Source: CAYIHX01 sp964363305
GTDB lineage: Bacteria; Bdellovibrionota; UBA1018
NCBI GenBank assembly: GCA_964363305.1
Contig: CAYIHX010000043.1
Span: 1-29,141 of the forward strand
Reading direction: 5' to 3'
DNA: 29,141 nt
In this document: in pieces, positions 17,292 through 25,665 of the stretch
How positions within the stretch are numbered: position 1 is the stretch's first letter
Layout of the letters: each line of letters opens with the position of its first letter
Notes under the pieces: generated by a model
What the model was told of the DNA's origin: nothing
Seen by the model: the letters and a program-made list of their open reading frames with translations, nothing else
Database searches by the model: none
Translations under genes and position numbers: made by a program

Positions 17292-18002
17292 CTAGTAGGA
17301 AATTTTCACAACGTGGGGATGGAAAACCACCCCAAGCGGACGCATCGCGCCAAACACCTGGCCCCCATCAAAAACGGCCAGGGTTTGCCCCGGCGCGACC
17401 CCCGCCGTCCCCTTGCTCACATAGACGCGCTCGAGCTTCCGATCTGCTAACTGCACGACGACCGGGTCGACGGCGAACAAGAACGTGAAAAGATCCCGTC
17501 GAGAGCGCACTTGCAGCCCCCGAGCATCGATCACCTTGCCCGAATAAAGCGCGTGCTTGCTGTCGATTTTCTTGCACGCACGCCGGTAAAAAGCATAGGC
17601 CCGAGAACGAACCAGCAACAGAAGGACCAGGGCCAGCAGACAGGGCCCGACCACAAACACGGCGGAGGAGCTGAGGCGGTACCAGAAATCCTGACACTGG
17701 CGCTCCTGAAACTCATTCACCTGGTTCCCCTCCCAGCACACTTCAGGAATGTGGAAGGCGTAATTCATGAAATGCTCGAAGTTCTGGCGGCTGGCCAGCA
17801 GAGGCCAGCCAAAGACCGGGTATTTGATCTCGACGATCGCCGTCGGCGCCCGGCTCGGCCCATACACAAAACGTTGCCCATCGGCCGTGGTCAGATACAG
17901 GCCGCACACTGCGAGCAAAAGAACATAGAAAGCGCCGCCGGCGATGAGCCACCGCAGCCAAAGACTCAAACGAGGCATGTCCCGAAACGGATTCGACTCC
18001 AC
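17292..18002 (-). CDS. Two-span membrane protein of unknown function
   Basis: 236 residues. Hydrophobic spans at about 14-38 and 110-132 flank a roughly 70-residue loop with Cys89 and Cys103, probably periplasmic. The C-terminal 100 residues are basic, beta-rich and probably cytoplasmic, with VSKGTAGVAPGQTLAVFDGG, which resembles a small barrel domain. No family recognised. It is 44 bases upstream of dnaE on the same strand, and divergent from the methyltransferase-like gene. Confidence 0.6.
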   Translation of the reverse strand: MESNPFRDMPRLSLWLRWLIAGGAFYVLLLAVCGLYLTTADGQRFVYGPSRAPTAIVEIKYPVFGWPLLASRQNFEHFMNYAFHIPEVCWEGNQVNEFQERQCQDFWYRLSSSAVFVVGPCLLALVLLLLVRSRAYAFYRRACKKIDSKHALYSGKVIDARGLQVRSRRDLFTFLFAVDPVVVQLADRKLERVYVSKGTAGVAPGQTLAVFDGGQVFGAMRPLGVVFHPHVVKISY

Positions 18003-18102
18003 GATTCAATTATGGTCGATTCCGCCGCCCAAGCCACCTGAAAGCGAAGTCAAATACTTGGCATGGCTTCATCCTCAGCCCGTTTATGCTAACCTCTGCA
18101 CT

Positions 18103-18801
18103 ATGGCGCCTTTGTTCGATCCCTCCGGGGGCTTGCGCTACCACCTGACCGCCCTCCTTCATGCTCGACGTCTTTGGGTCCCCCATCGGCGCCAGGTCGA
18201 TCTCTTTCTGCGGGAGTGGGCGCCTCGGGCGCCCCAACTCGTTCTGATCGGCCCGAGCGGCGGCTATACACTCCCGCCCGCCTTCCTCTCGCGGTTTCAA
18301 GAGATTTTCGCCCTCGAACCGGATCCCGTGGCGCGACTGCTCTTCTCGCGCCTCCACTCGACTTTGGGCGCTCGCCTGAAATTCGTGCCGCGCCCGCGGG
18401 CGCTCGAACCCCTGATTCGGGGGAGTACGGCCGTCCTCTTCTGCAACGTGCTCGGGCAGCTTTCCGACTCCATCACGGCGCGGGTGCCGGAGGCGCGCGC
18501 CGAGATGGAGTCGCTGCTTCGCCGGATCGAGCTCGTCGCGCCCTGGGCCAGCTTCCACGATCGGCTCTCGTGCGAAACCTCCCCTCTCGGACCGGCCAAG
18601 AGCGAAGCCCTTTCCTCGACGGCTCGAATGCCGGCCGATGCCCTGGCTCGCCACTTCCTTCCGGGCACCGAACTCGCGCTGGAGCATGACGCGGAGGACT
18701 GGTGGCCTCGGCTGCGCGAGAACGCGTTCTTCCGCTACTGGTCGTGGCAGCTCCGCCCCGACCAACGCCATGTCATCGAAGCCACGTTTCGAAAAAATTA
18801 G
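18103..18801 (+). CDS. Methyltransferase-like protein of unknown function
   Basis: 233 residues from ATG 18103, chosen because an earlier in-frame ATG (17944) would run back over the divergent neighbour. Residues about 42-100 have the layout of a class I methyltransferase: LVLIGPSGGYTLP (glycine-rich loop), then IFALEPDP with the acid after the second strand, then VLFCNVLGQL as the fourth strand. The match is by pattern only and the loop is not the classic GxGxG, so activity is uncertain. Its last 4 bases overlap the last 4 bases of the convergent barrel gene. Confidence 0.5.
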   Translation: MAPLFDPSGGLRYHLTALLHARRLWVPHRRQVDLFLREWAPRAPQLVLIGPSGGYTLPPAFLSRFQEIFALEPDPVARLLFSRLHSTLGARLKFVPRPRALEPLIRGSTAVLFCNVLGQLSDSITARVPEARAEMESLLRRIELVAPWASFHDRLSCETSPLGPAKSEALSSTARMPADALARHFLPGTELALEHDAEDWWPRLRENAFFRYWSWQLRPDQRHVIEATFRKN

Positions 18802-19439
18802 AAAAGATAGCCAAAACCGACACTCAACAGGCCTGCGGACTGATAGCCGGTGACCCATTGATAGCCGAGCGAGATTCCGATCAGGAAATTCCGCCTCACG
18901 ATGAAATCAATTCCGGCCTCCGGAACCAAGCCCACCTGCGCGGAGAACTGCTGATCGTTTCGAACGCCGAAAAACAGGCTGGGACCCAGGGCGACCCAAG
19001 GCCTCACCTCATCGCTATTCAGGAGCGGTCCGAAGTCATACTGAAGCGACATTTGCGCCGGCGCTCCCGTGCGCAGGGCGCTTGCCCGGGGCGACTGCAC
19101 CATCGCCTGCGGCGCCATCAACCCCACCCGAGAGCGAAGAGCCAGGCTCTCCTTGAACCACCAGCGCGAAGTCAAATACAGCGCGATCCCGCTGCCGGTC
19201 ATCTGAAGAAACGTCTCGGCGCTCGCGGCCGGCATCTGCTCCATAGCGACCGTGCCCCAGGAGGCCTCCAGCGAAACTCGCTTCGCGAGGTGAACCCCCG
19301 CTGTTGCGTCCGGCTGTGACTGAGAGATCGTCTCGCCCGCCGAGCCCGCGGGCTCACCGAGCGCGAACGCCGATCCAGGCGACGACAAAACCACCGAGCC
19401 GAGAATCCACCCCATCCATAGAGCGCGCTGTTTGACCAT
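18798..19439 (-). CDS. Outer-membrane beta-barrel protein
   Basis: 213 residues with a signal peptide ending SAFA, then LGEP. The mature protein alternates polar and hydrophobic residues (ISLGYQWVTGYQ, AGLLSVGFGYLF) and ends in Phe, the usual Bam recognition signal. The size fits an 8-strand barrel. No known family beyond that. Its stop overlaps the stop of the convergent gene at 18798-18801. Confidence 0.7.
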   Translation of the reverse strand: MVKQRALWMGWILGSVVLSSPGSAFALGEPAGSAGETISQSQPDATAGVHLAKRVSLEASWGTVAMEQMPAASAETFLQMTGSGIALYLTSRWWFKESLALRSRVGLMAPQAMVQSPRASALRTGAPAQMSLQYDFGPLLNSDEVRPWVALGPSLFFGVRNDQQFSAQVGLVPEAGIDFIVRRNFLIGISLGYQWVTGYQSAGLLSVGFGYLF

Positions 19440-19546
19440 ATGGACACTATTTCAACGGCATTCGCGCGTTTTTGCAACTGAATCGTCGCATTTTCGATCT
19501 ACGAGGCTCTAGCGCGGTGCCCGAAACTCCGGTATGACCCCGACCC

Positions 19547-21115
19547 ATGAATACCACAGACGCGCGGGGACCGGATTTTACAGCCGGCCACACCTCGGGG
19601 AAGTTCTTCATTCGCACCTTCGGCTGCCAGATGAACGTGGCCGATAGCGAACGCATGGCGGCGCTGCTCAGCGAAAGCGGCATGCAGGCGGCACAGGCTC
19701 CGGAGGAGGCTGACGTCATTTTGCTCAATGGCTGCACCGTCCGAGAGAAAGCGGTCCACAAGGCGCTCTCGACGCTTGGCCAATATCATAAGATGTCCAA
19801 AGCCAAAGAAGGCGAAGAACCCAAGCGCAAACCGCTGATCGGCATCGGCGGCTGCGTCGGCCAGCTCGAGCAGGGAAATCTTTTTCGAAGCGCGCCTTAC
19901 CTCGATTTCGTCTTCGGCACCGATACGATCGACCACCTGCCCGAGATCATCCACCGAGTCAGACACGGCGAGCGCCACCTCGTGTTCGCCGAGTTCGACA
20001 AGACTCGCGATTACACGACCGAGACCAAGGTGCTCGGCAATCGAGCGCAGGCCTTCGTGAACATCATGAAGGGCTGCGATAAGTTCTGCACCTACTGCGT
20101 CGTGCCCTTCACGCGCGGACGCGAAAAATCCCGCACCATCGCCGAGGTCGTGAACGATGTCTCGCGGCTCGTGGCCCAGGGCGTGCGCGAAGTCACGCTG
20201 CTGGGGCAAAACGTCAACTCCTTCGGCAAGGGCAACGAAAACACCGCCGGTCTCGAGCCGCGCGAGCTGCACAACCCGATCGGCAAGGTCGGACCGCGCG
20301 CCGGGGAGGAAAATTTTCCGCAGCTGCTGCGGGCGCTGGATTCAGATCCGCGCTGCGCGCCGCTCCGGCGCATCCGCTTCACTTCCTCCCACCCTCTCGA
20401 TTTCTCGGACGAGCTGATCGACTGCTACGCCCCGCCCGAAAAAGGCGGGGTCGCGCGGCTGGCCCACCATCTGCACCTACCCGTCCAGAGCGGCTCCAAC
20501 CACGTGCTACAAAAGATGGGACGTCACCACCAGATCGAGACCTACATCGCGCAGATGGATCGACTGCGGGAAATCTGCCCCGAGATCGGGCTCTCGACCG
20601 ATCTGATCGCGGGCTTTCCAACCGAAACCGAAGAAGATTTCGCGGAGACGATGCAGCTCCTCGACCGCATGCAGTTCGACAACATCTACGCCTTCGCGTA
20701 TTCGCCCCGGCCGGGAACCCGCGCGGCCAAGCTTCCAGACGACGTGCCGGATGCGGTGAAAAACGAGCGCCTCAACCGCATGCTCAATCACGAGATGACG
20801 ATCGCGGAGAAACGCTATGCCTCGCGAATCGGAAAGACGCTCAGCCTGCTCGTCGAGGGCGAGGCCAAGAATAAAAAGATGATGAGGGGTCTCGCTTCTA
20901 CCGAGGGTCGCGTATGGACCGGCCGTACCGAGTGCAACCGCGTGGTGAACTTCCTCCATGACTCGCCGCGATCGCTGATCGGACGCTTCGTCGAGGTCAA
21001 GATCTCCGCGGCGACCTCGCTCTCTCTCCAGGGCGAGCTCGTCGAGCACGACGCCCTGCATGCCGAGGCGACGGTGGAATACTCGGCCGGTCTGAACTCT
21101 GAAATTGTGGGTTGA
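19547..21115 (+). CDS. miaB: tRNA-2-methylthio-N6-isopentenyladenosine synthase
   Basis: Adds the methylthio group to i6A37 of tRNAs that read U-starting codons. 522 residues against about 440-480 usually. The N-terminal cluster uses Cys27 (FGCQMN), Cys63 (NGC) and Cys103 (GGC). The radical-SAM cluster uses CDKFCTYC (Cys177, 181, 184). GRTECNRVVNF near the C-terminus begins the TRAM domain. Two extra stretches stand out: about 226-256, some 19 residues longer than in E. coli MiaB, and a charged insert at 84-96. The tail is also extended past the TRAM domain. The next gene starts 36 bases downstream. Confidence 0.93.
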   Translation: MNTTDARGPDFTAGHTSGKFFIRTFGCQMNVADSERMAALLSESGMQAAQAPEEADVILLNGCTVREKAVHKALSTLGQYHKMSKAKEGEEPKRKPLIGIGGCVGQLEQGNLFRSAPYLDFVFGTDTIDHLPEIIHRVRHGERHLVFAEFDKTRDYTTETKVLGNRAQAFVNIMKGCDKFCTYCVVPFTRGREKSRTIAEVVNDVSRLVAQGVREVTLLGQNVNSFGKGNENTAGLEPRELHNPIGKVGPRAGEENFPQLLRALDSDPRCAPLRRIRFTSSHPLDFSDELIDCYAPPEKGGVARLAHHLHLPVQSGSNHVLQKMGRHHQIETYIAQMDRLREICPEIGLSTDLIAGFPTETEEDFAETMQLLDRMQFDNIYAFAYSPRPGTRAAKLPDDVPDAVKNERLNRMLNHEMTIAEKRYASRIGKTLSLLVEGEAKNKKMMRGLASTEGRVWTGRTECNRVVNFLHDSPRSLIGRFVEVKISAATSLSLQGELVEHDALHAEATVEYSAGLNSEIVG

Positions 21116-21140
21116 CACACCTAGCAATAAGAGCCAAAAT
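21112..21140 (+). promoter_or_regulatory. Candidate sigma-70 promoter for the carbonic-anhydrase-like/guaB/guaA genes
   Basis: A perfect -35 box TTGACA (21112-21117) is followed after 17 bases by CAAAAT (21135-21140), which matches TATAAT at 4 of 6 places. It would start transcripts only a few bases before ATG 21152, giving a nearly leaderless mRNA. In keeping with that, no Shine-Dalgarno site precedes this ATG. Confidence 0.4.
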
Positions 21141-21151
21141 CCGACCGCAAG

Positions 21152-21769
21152 ATGATCTTGCCTCACCACGGGAAACGCCCGCACATCCATGAGACCGCCT
21201 TTATCGCGCCCTCGGCCGACATCATCGGCGAGGTGACGTTGAGAGAACAGACGAGCGTCTGGTTCCAGGTCGTGATCCGCGGCGACGTGAACTCCATCTC
21301 GATCGGCCCGCGCACCAACGTCCAAGACCACTCGATGCTCCACGTCTCGCGCCCCAACATCGGGCTGCCGGGAAAAGAAAAAGGCAGCCCCCTCGTGATC
21401 GGGGCGGACTGCACGATCGGCCACCGGGTCACTTTGCATGGCTGCACCGTCGGCGACCGCGTGCTGGTCGGCATGGGCGCCATCGTCATGGATGACGCCG
21501 TCATCGGTGACGACTGCATCATCGGCGCGGGCGCCCTCGTCACCCAGGGCGCCATCATCCCATCGGGCTCCCTCGTGATGGGTGCACCCGCGAAAATCGC
21601 ACGCCCCTTGAAGCCCGCCGAACTCGATTTTCTCAAGAAGAGCGCCCAGAACTACGTGGGCGACTCGCAAGAGTACCGCCGCTACGTGCGGGGCCCCGTG
21701 ACGCACGGCCAAGACGACTCAGACCTCGACACCTTTGACGACGGCGAACCGCCGGAGGACCTCGCATGA
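21152..21769 (+). CDS. Gamma-carbonic-anhydrase family protein (left-handed beta-helix)
   Basis: 205 residues. Repeated hexapeptides of the left-handed beta-helix run from about 13 to 150. The three zinc-type histidines are in place: His64, His91 and His96, the last two five apart as in the archaeal enzyme. RGDVNSI (43-49) and QDHSMLHV are family marks. Many such proteins bind metal but show weak or no hydration activity, so the function stays open. The last 35 residues are an acidic tail (DDSDLDTFDDGEPPEDLA) beyond the usual end. Its stop overlaps the guaB start (ATGA), suggesting translational coupling. Confidence 0.88.
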   Translation: MILPHHGKRPHIHETAFIAPSADIIGEVTLREQTSVWFQVVIRGDVNSISIGPRTNVQDHSMLHVSRPNIGLPGKEKGSPLVIGADCTIGHRVTLHGCTVGDRVLVGMGAIVMDDAVIGDDCIIGAGALVTQGAIIPSGSLVMGAPAKIARPLKPAELDFLKKSAQNYVGDSQEYRRYVRGPVTHGQDDSDLDTFDDGEPPEDLA

Positions 21770-23250
21770 ACCTACTCCCCACTGAAGCCCTGACCTTCGA
21801 TGACGTCCTCCTTCTTCCGGCTTATTCGGACGTTTTACCCTCGCAGGTCTCGCTCGAGACCCGCCTCACGAAAAGACTGTCACTCAAGATACCGCTGATC
21901 TCAGCCGCGATGGATACCGTTACCGAAAGCAAGGCGGCGATTATTCTGGCGCAGGAAGGCGGCCTGGGCGTGATCCACAAAAACCTCTCGATTCTGGACC
22001 AGGCTTTCGAGGTCGAGAAAGTGAAGAAGAGCGAATGGGGCATGATACTCGACCCCATCACGATCGAGAGCGGCGCCAAGATCGGCCAGGCGCAAGAACT
22101 GATGAAGACGTACAAAATCTCAGGAGTGCCGGTGACGGAGAAGACCCCTCAGGGTTTGAAGCTCGTGGGCATCCTCACCAACCGCGACCTGCGCTTCGAG
22201 GACAACCCGAACGTGACCGTCGCGAGCCGCATGACGAAAATGCCGCTCATCACCGCACCCGAGGGGACGACGCTCGAGCAGGCGCGGCAGATGCTGCGCG
22301 AGAATCGAATCGAGAAGCTGCCGGTCGTCGACGGGAAGGGCTACCTCAAAGGGCTGATCACGATCAAAGACCTGATGAAGCAGCGCGCGTTTCCGAGCGC
22401 GAACAAGGACAAGTACGGACGGCTCGTGACCGGCGCGGCCCTCGGCGTCGGCGCGGAATCGCTGGCTCGCGCCTCGGCGTTGATCGAGGCGGGAGTCGAC
22501 GTGCTCTTCGTCGACAGCGCGCACGGGCACTCGAAGGGAGTGCTCGAAGCGGTCCAGGCATTGAAGAAGAAATTCGGCGCCCAGGCTGATATTGTCGGCG
22601 GGAATATCGCCACCTACGAGGGCGCGAAGGCCCTGATCCAAGCCGGAGCCGACGCGGTGAAGGTCGGCATCGGGCCGGGCTCGATCTGCACGACTCGGGT
22701 GATCGCGGGCATCGGCGTGCCGCAGCTCTTTGCCGTTTCGGAAGCAGCGCGCGCCGGTCGGGAAGCCGGCATTCCGATCATCGCCGATGGCGGCATCAAA
22801 TTTTCGGGCGACATCACCAAGGCGCTCGCCGCCGGAGCCCAAGCCTGCATGATCGGCTCGCTTTTCGCCGGGACCGACGAGTCTCCAGGCGAGGTCGTGC
22901 TTTATCAGGGACGCTCGTACAAAGTTTACCGAGGCATGGGCTCGATGGGCGCCATGTCGCAGGCGCAGGGCTCGAAGGACCGCTACTTCCAGAGCGATAT
23001 CGACGAAGTCGGCAAACTCGTGCCCGAAGGAATCGAAGGCCGCGTGCCCTACCGCGGCAGCCTGAGCTTCAACGTGCACCAGCTCTTGGGCGGCCTGCGC
23101 GCCGGCATGGGCTACTGCGGGGCCAAAGATATTCCGACTTTAGCCGAGACCGGCCGCTTTGTGCGCATCACGAACAGCGGCCTGGCCGAGAGCCACCCGC
23201 ACGACGTGGTCGTCACCAAAGAGGCGCCGAACTACCGGGTGAACTCGTGA
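21766..23250 (+). CDS. guaB: Inosine-5'-monophosphate dehydrogenase
   Basis: Oxidises IMP to XMP with NAD, the committed step to GMP. 494 residues, normal. The catalytic loop GPGSICTTR holds Cys308. Two CBS domains, a regulatory module, occupy about 95-205. DGGIKFSGDI and MGSMGAM match the IMP phosphate site, and SKDRYFQ leads into the mobile flap. ATG overlaps the upstream gene by 4 bases and the stop overlaps guaA (GTGA), so all three are probably made from one mRNA with coupled translation. Confidence 0.97.
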   Translation: MNLLPTEALTFDDVLLLPAYSDVLPSQVSLETRLTKRLSLKIPLISAAMDTVTESKAAIILAQEGGLGVIHKNLSILDQAFEVEKVKKSEWGMILDPITIESGAKIGQAQELMKTYKISGVPVTEKTPQGLKLVGILTNRDLRFEDNPNVTVASRMTKMPLITAPEGTTLEQARQMLRENRIEKLPVVDGKGYLKGLITIKDLMKQRAFPSANKDKYGRLVTGAALGVGAESLARASALIEAGVDVLFVDSAHGHSKGVLEAVQALKKKFGAQADIVGGNIATYEGAKALIQAGADAVKVGIGPGSICTTRVIAGIGVPQLFAVSEAARAGREAGIPIIADGGIKFSGDITKALAAGAQACMIGSLFAGTDESPGEVVLYQGRSYKVYRGMGSMGAMSQAQGSKDRYFQSDIDEVGKLVPEGIEGRVPYRGSLSFNVHQLLGGLRAGMGYCGAKDIPTLAETGRFVRITNSGLAESHPHDVVVTKEAPNYRVNS

Positions 23251-24884
23251 GCGACGGTACGGGCATGACCTCCACACCTCATCATTCGACCGTCGTCATT
23301 CTCGACTATGGCTCCCAGTATACGCAGCTCATCGCGCGCAGAATTCGGGAACTCCATATTTACTCGTTCATCCTCCCGGCCGACGCCCCGCTGGAGCGAA
23401 TCCTGAGTTACCATCCGGATGCGCTCGTGCTCTCGGGCGGGCCCTCCTCCGTCTACGACGAAGGCGCGCCGACGCTCGCACCGGGCTTGTTGGATTATCA
23501 GCGCGAACACAGAATCCCGCTGCTCGGAATCTGCTACGGCATGCAACTCCTGGCTCGCGCCCTCGGTGGAGAAGTGGAGAAGGCGAACGTCCGCGAGTAC
23601 GGCCGCATGCGGGTCTCGGCCGAGAAACGCGCGACGCTGTGGGGCCGCCAGGGCGACGGGCTGCTCGACTTCGAAGCCTGGATGAGTCATGGCGATGAAA
23701 CCCGAAAAGTGCCACCGGGTTTTGAAATTGTCGCGAAGAGCGCCTCCGGTTCGGTCGCGGCCATCGAAAACGCGGAGGCCCGTATCTTCGGCCTGCAGTT
23801 TCACCCGGAGGTCACGCACACCGAGCGCGGAAGCGAGCTGCTCAGTCGCTTCTTCCTGGAGATCGCCGGTCTCAAGCCCGATTGGAAAATGAAGGATGTG
23901 GCGAAAGAGCACATCGACGCCATTCGCGAGAAAGTCGGCCCGGACGATCACGTCATCTGCGCGCTCTCAGGCGGCGTCGACTCCGCCGTCGCGGCGACGC
24001 TGGTTCACCGGGCCATTGGCGATCGCCTGCACTGCGTGTTCGTCGACCACGGGCTGCTTCGCTTCCAAGAGCAGGAACGCGTGATGAGGCTGTTTGCCGA
24101 GCAGCTGAAGCTACCCGTGCAGTGCGTGGATGCATCTGTGGTGTTTCTCGGAAAGTTGGCGGGCGTCGAAGATCCGGAGGCGAAGCGCAAGATCATCGGC
24201 GCGGAATTTATCAAAGTCTTCGACGATGCCGCCTACGCGCTGGAGAAGAAACTCGGTCGGCTGCCCAAGTACCTGGTGCAGGGCACTTTGTATCCAGACG
24301 TGATTGAATCATCACCCGCGCCGAGCGCATCGGCCGAAGCGGGCGGCACCCGCAAGCACTCGGCCACGATCAAGTCGCATCACAACGTGGGCGGACTTCC
24401 CAAAGATCTGCGCTTCCGCCTCATCGAGCCCCTGCGCGATCTCTTCAAAGACGAGGTACGGGCGCTGGGCCGCGAACTCGGCGTGCCGAACGATTTTCTG
24501 AGTCGCCACCCCTTCCCGGGACCGGGCTTAGCCGTGCGCATCATTGGCGAGATCACGCCCGAGGCGGTCGCGATTCTTCAGCAGGCGGATGAGATTTTCA
24601 TCCAGTCGCTGCGCGACGCGGGCCTGTATTCGAAGATCTGGCAGGCCTTCGCCGTCTTCTTGCCAATCAAGAGCGTGGGCGTGCAGGGCGACGGTCGCAC
24701 GCATGACTACGTGCTGGCGCTTCGAGCCGTGACCTCGAGCGACGGCATGACGGCCGACTGGTACCCGTTCGAGCCGCGCTTTCTGGCCCAGGTGTCGAGC
24801 CGGATCTGCAACGAGGTGCGGGGCGTGAACCGCGTGGTTTACGACATCTCGTCGAAGCCCCCGGCCACGATTGAGTGGGAATAG
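23247..24884 (+). CDS. guaA: GMP synthase (glutamine-hydrolysing)
   Basis: Converts XMP to GMP using glutamine and ATP. 545 residues from GTG 23247; ATG 23265 is an alternative. The glutaminase domain has Cys96 in GICYGMQ, with His186 and Glu188 in FHPEV. The ATP-pyrophosphatase P-loop is SGGVDS (241-246). The C-terminal dimer domain ends PPATIEWE, the classic terminus that binds XMP. It follows guaB with a 4-base overlap, and its TAG stop lies at the base of a strong stem-loop. Confidence 0.97.
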   Translation: MSDGTGMTSTPHHSTVVILDYGSQYTQLIARRIRELHIYSFILPADAPLERILSYHPDALVLSGGPSSVYDEGAPTLAPGLLDYQREHRIPLLGICYGMQLLARALGGEVEKANVREYGRMRVSAEKRATLWGRQGDGLLDFEAWMSHGDETRKVPPGFEIVAKSASGSVAAIENAEARIFGLQFHPEVTHTERGSELLSRFFLEIAGLKPDWKMKDVAKEHIDAIREKVGPDDHVICALSGGVDSAVAATLVHRAIGDRLHCVFVDHGLLRFQEQERVMRLFAEQLKLPVQCVDASVVFLGKLAGVEDPEAKRKIIGAEFIKVFDDAAYALEKKLGRLPKYLVQGTLYPDVIESSPAPSASAEAGGTRKHSATIKSHHNVGGLPKDLRFRLIEPLRDLFKDEVRALGRELGVPNDFLSRHPFPGPGLAVRIIGEITPEAVAILQQADEIFIQSLRDAGLYSKIWQAFAVFLPIKSVGVQGDGRTHDYVLALRAVTSSDGMTADWYPFEPRFLAQVSSRICNEVRGVNRVVYDISSKPPATIEWE

Positions 24885-24948
24885 AGGGATACGAGCACCA
24901 TTTGATGCTTGGTGCGTCAAATGGTGCTCGTATCCCTCTCTATTTTTC
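24883..24948 (+). terminator. Long stem-loop terminator after guaA; best copy of the repeat family
   Basis: Arms 24884-24908 and 24914-24938 are complementary over 25 bases with a single G-U pair, around the loop TTGGT. One more pair (24883 with 24939) reaches into the guaA stop codon. The right arm is followed by TCTATTTTTCGATTTT. This is a strong intrinsic terminator shape, and much longer than usual. The sequence is shared with 25626-25665 and, in its core, with 9350-9372. Confidence 0.85.
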
Positions 24949-24986
24949 GATTTTAATTTTCGAAAAAGGAGTTCGCAAAAAACAAC

Positions 24987-25015
24987 TTGACGCACATAGT
25001 CATAATAAGTTATCG
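24987..25015 (+). promoter_or_regulatory. Weak candidate promoter for the exported protein gene
   Basis: TTGACG (24987-24992) matches a -35 box at 5 of 6 places. A run of AT-rich sequence follows (CATAATAAGTTATC), with TTATCG at 25010-25015 after 17 bases as the best-placed but poor -10. Confidence 0.25.
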
Positions 25016-25049
25016 CGCACCCAGGGAACCCTGTAAAAGGAGAGTGTGC

Positions 25050-25616
25050 GTGAAAAATTCTAGAACCAAAAACTTGAGAATCCGAGTGTGGTTTCTCGCC
25101 GGTTTAAACGTGGCTCTATCCATGGGCTCGATACAGCCAGCCCGTGCCGGGGGACTCCCTCGAATCTTTCTCGAAGTTCTCGCTGAATCCCGCGCTGGCG
25201 CGGCACTCATCGAATCGATGGGCGCCCTCCCTCGCGGCGTAAGCCCGGTCTCGCAACTCGCCCTTCGGCTCGAACTCCATCCCGACTTTCGGACGATCCG
25301 TCGGATTCTCGAAGCAAAAGCCCAACGCTACGGCGAAGTCTTAGCCTTTGAGCGCAGCTCTGAAGCAAGCCGGAGTTTCCGCGAGATCGAATCCGCAATG
25401 GATGACGGCGTGTCCTCCCTCAATCGCCTCTCACCGGAGGCGCGTAAGGGAACCGTCCAACGACTCTACCGGACGATGACGAGTGAAGAGCGCGACGTCC
25501 TGCTTCAGATGATGGAGATGGGGCCTCACTACGGAGTCGAAGGCCTCACCGAGTTTCTTCCGCGCTCCGGACAGCTCGATCTCGTGGGGATGACTCGCCC
25601 TCCGCGGACGAATTAA
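25050..25616 (+). CDS. Exported protein of unknown function
   Basis: 188 residues from GTG 25050, chosen because AAAAGG (25035-25040) sits about 9 bases before it; an upstream TTG at 24987 has none. The N-terminus carries basic residues, a hydrophobic core (VWFLAGLNVALSMGSI) and ARA before GG, a typical signal peptidase I site. The mature protein is helical and charged, with a C-terminal half suggesting paired helices (TSEERDVLLQMMEMGPHYGVEGL). No family is recognised. It lies alone between the guaA terminator and the convergent kinase gene. Confidence 0.65.
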   Translation: MKNSRTKNLRIRVWFLAGLNVALSMGSIQPARAGGLPRIFLEVLAESRAGAALIESMGALPRGVSPVSQLALRLELHPDFRTIRRILEAKAQRYGEVLAFERSSEASRSFREIESAMDDGVSSLNRLSPEARKGTVQRLYRTMTSEERDVLLQMMEMGPHYGVEGLTEFLPRSGQLDLVGMTRPPRTN

Positions 25617-25625
25617 AATGCGGAA

Positions 25626-25665
25626 GCCTAACGCGGCGAGCATCAAAAGGTGCTCGGATCCCTGA
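25626..25665. repeat. Copy of the stem-loop repeat at the end of the kinase gene
   Basis: Read on the minus strand, the kinase's last codons and 3' flank (GGATCCGAGCACCTTTTGA, then TGCTCGCCGCGTTA) align with the left arm and loop of the guaA stem-loop. The kinase TGA stop lies inside the element. A shorter hairpin, GAGCA/TGCTC, remains, but the long arm is not conserved. Confidence 0.55.

Noticed and set aside
20507..21712. Long minus-strand open frame across miaB and the carbonic-anhydrase-like gene
   Set aside because: It crosses two well-supported genes and shows no motif of its own.
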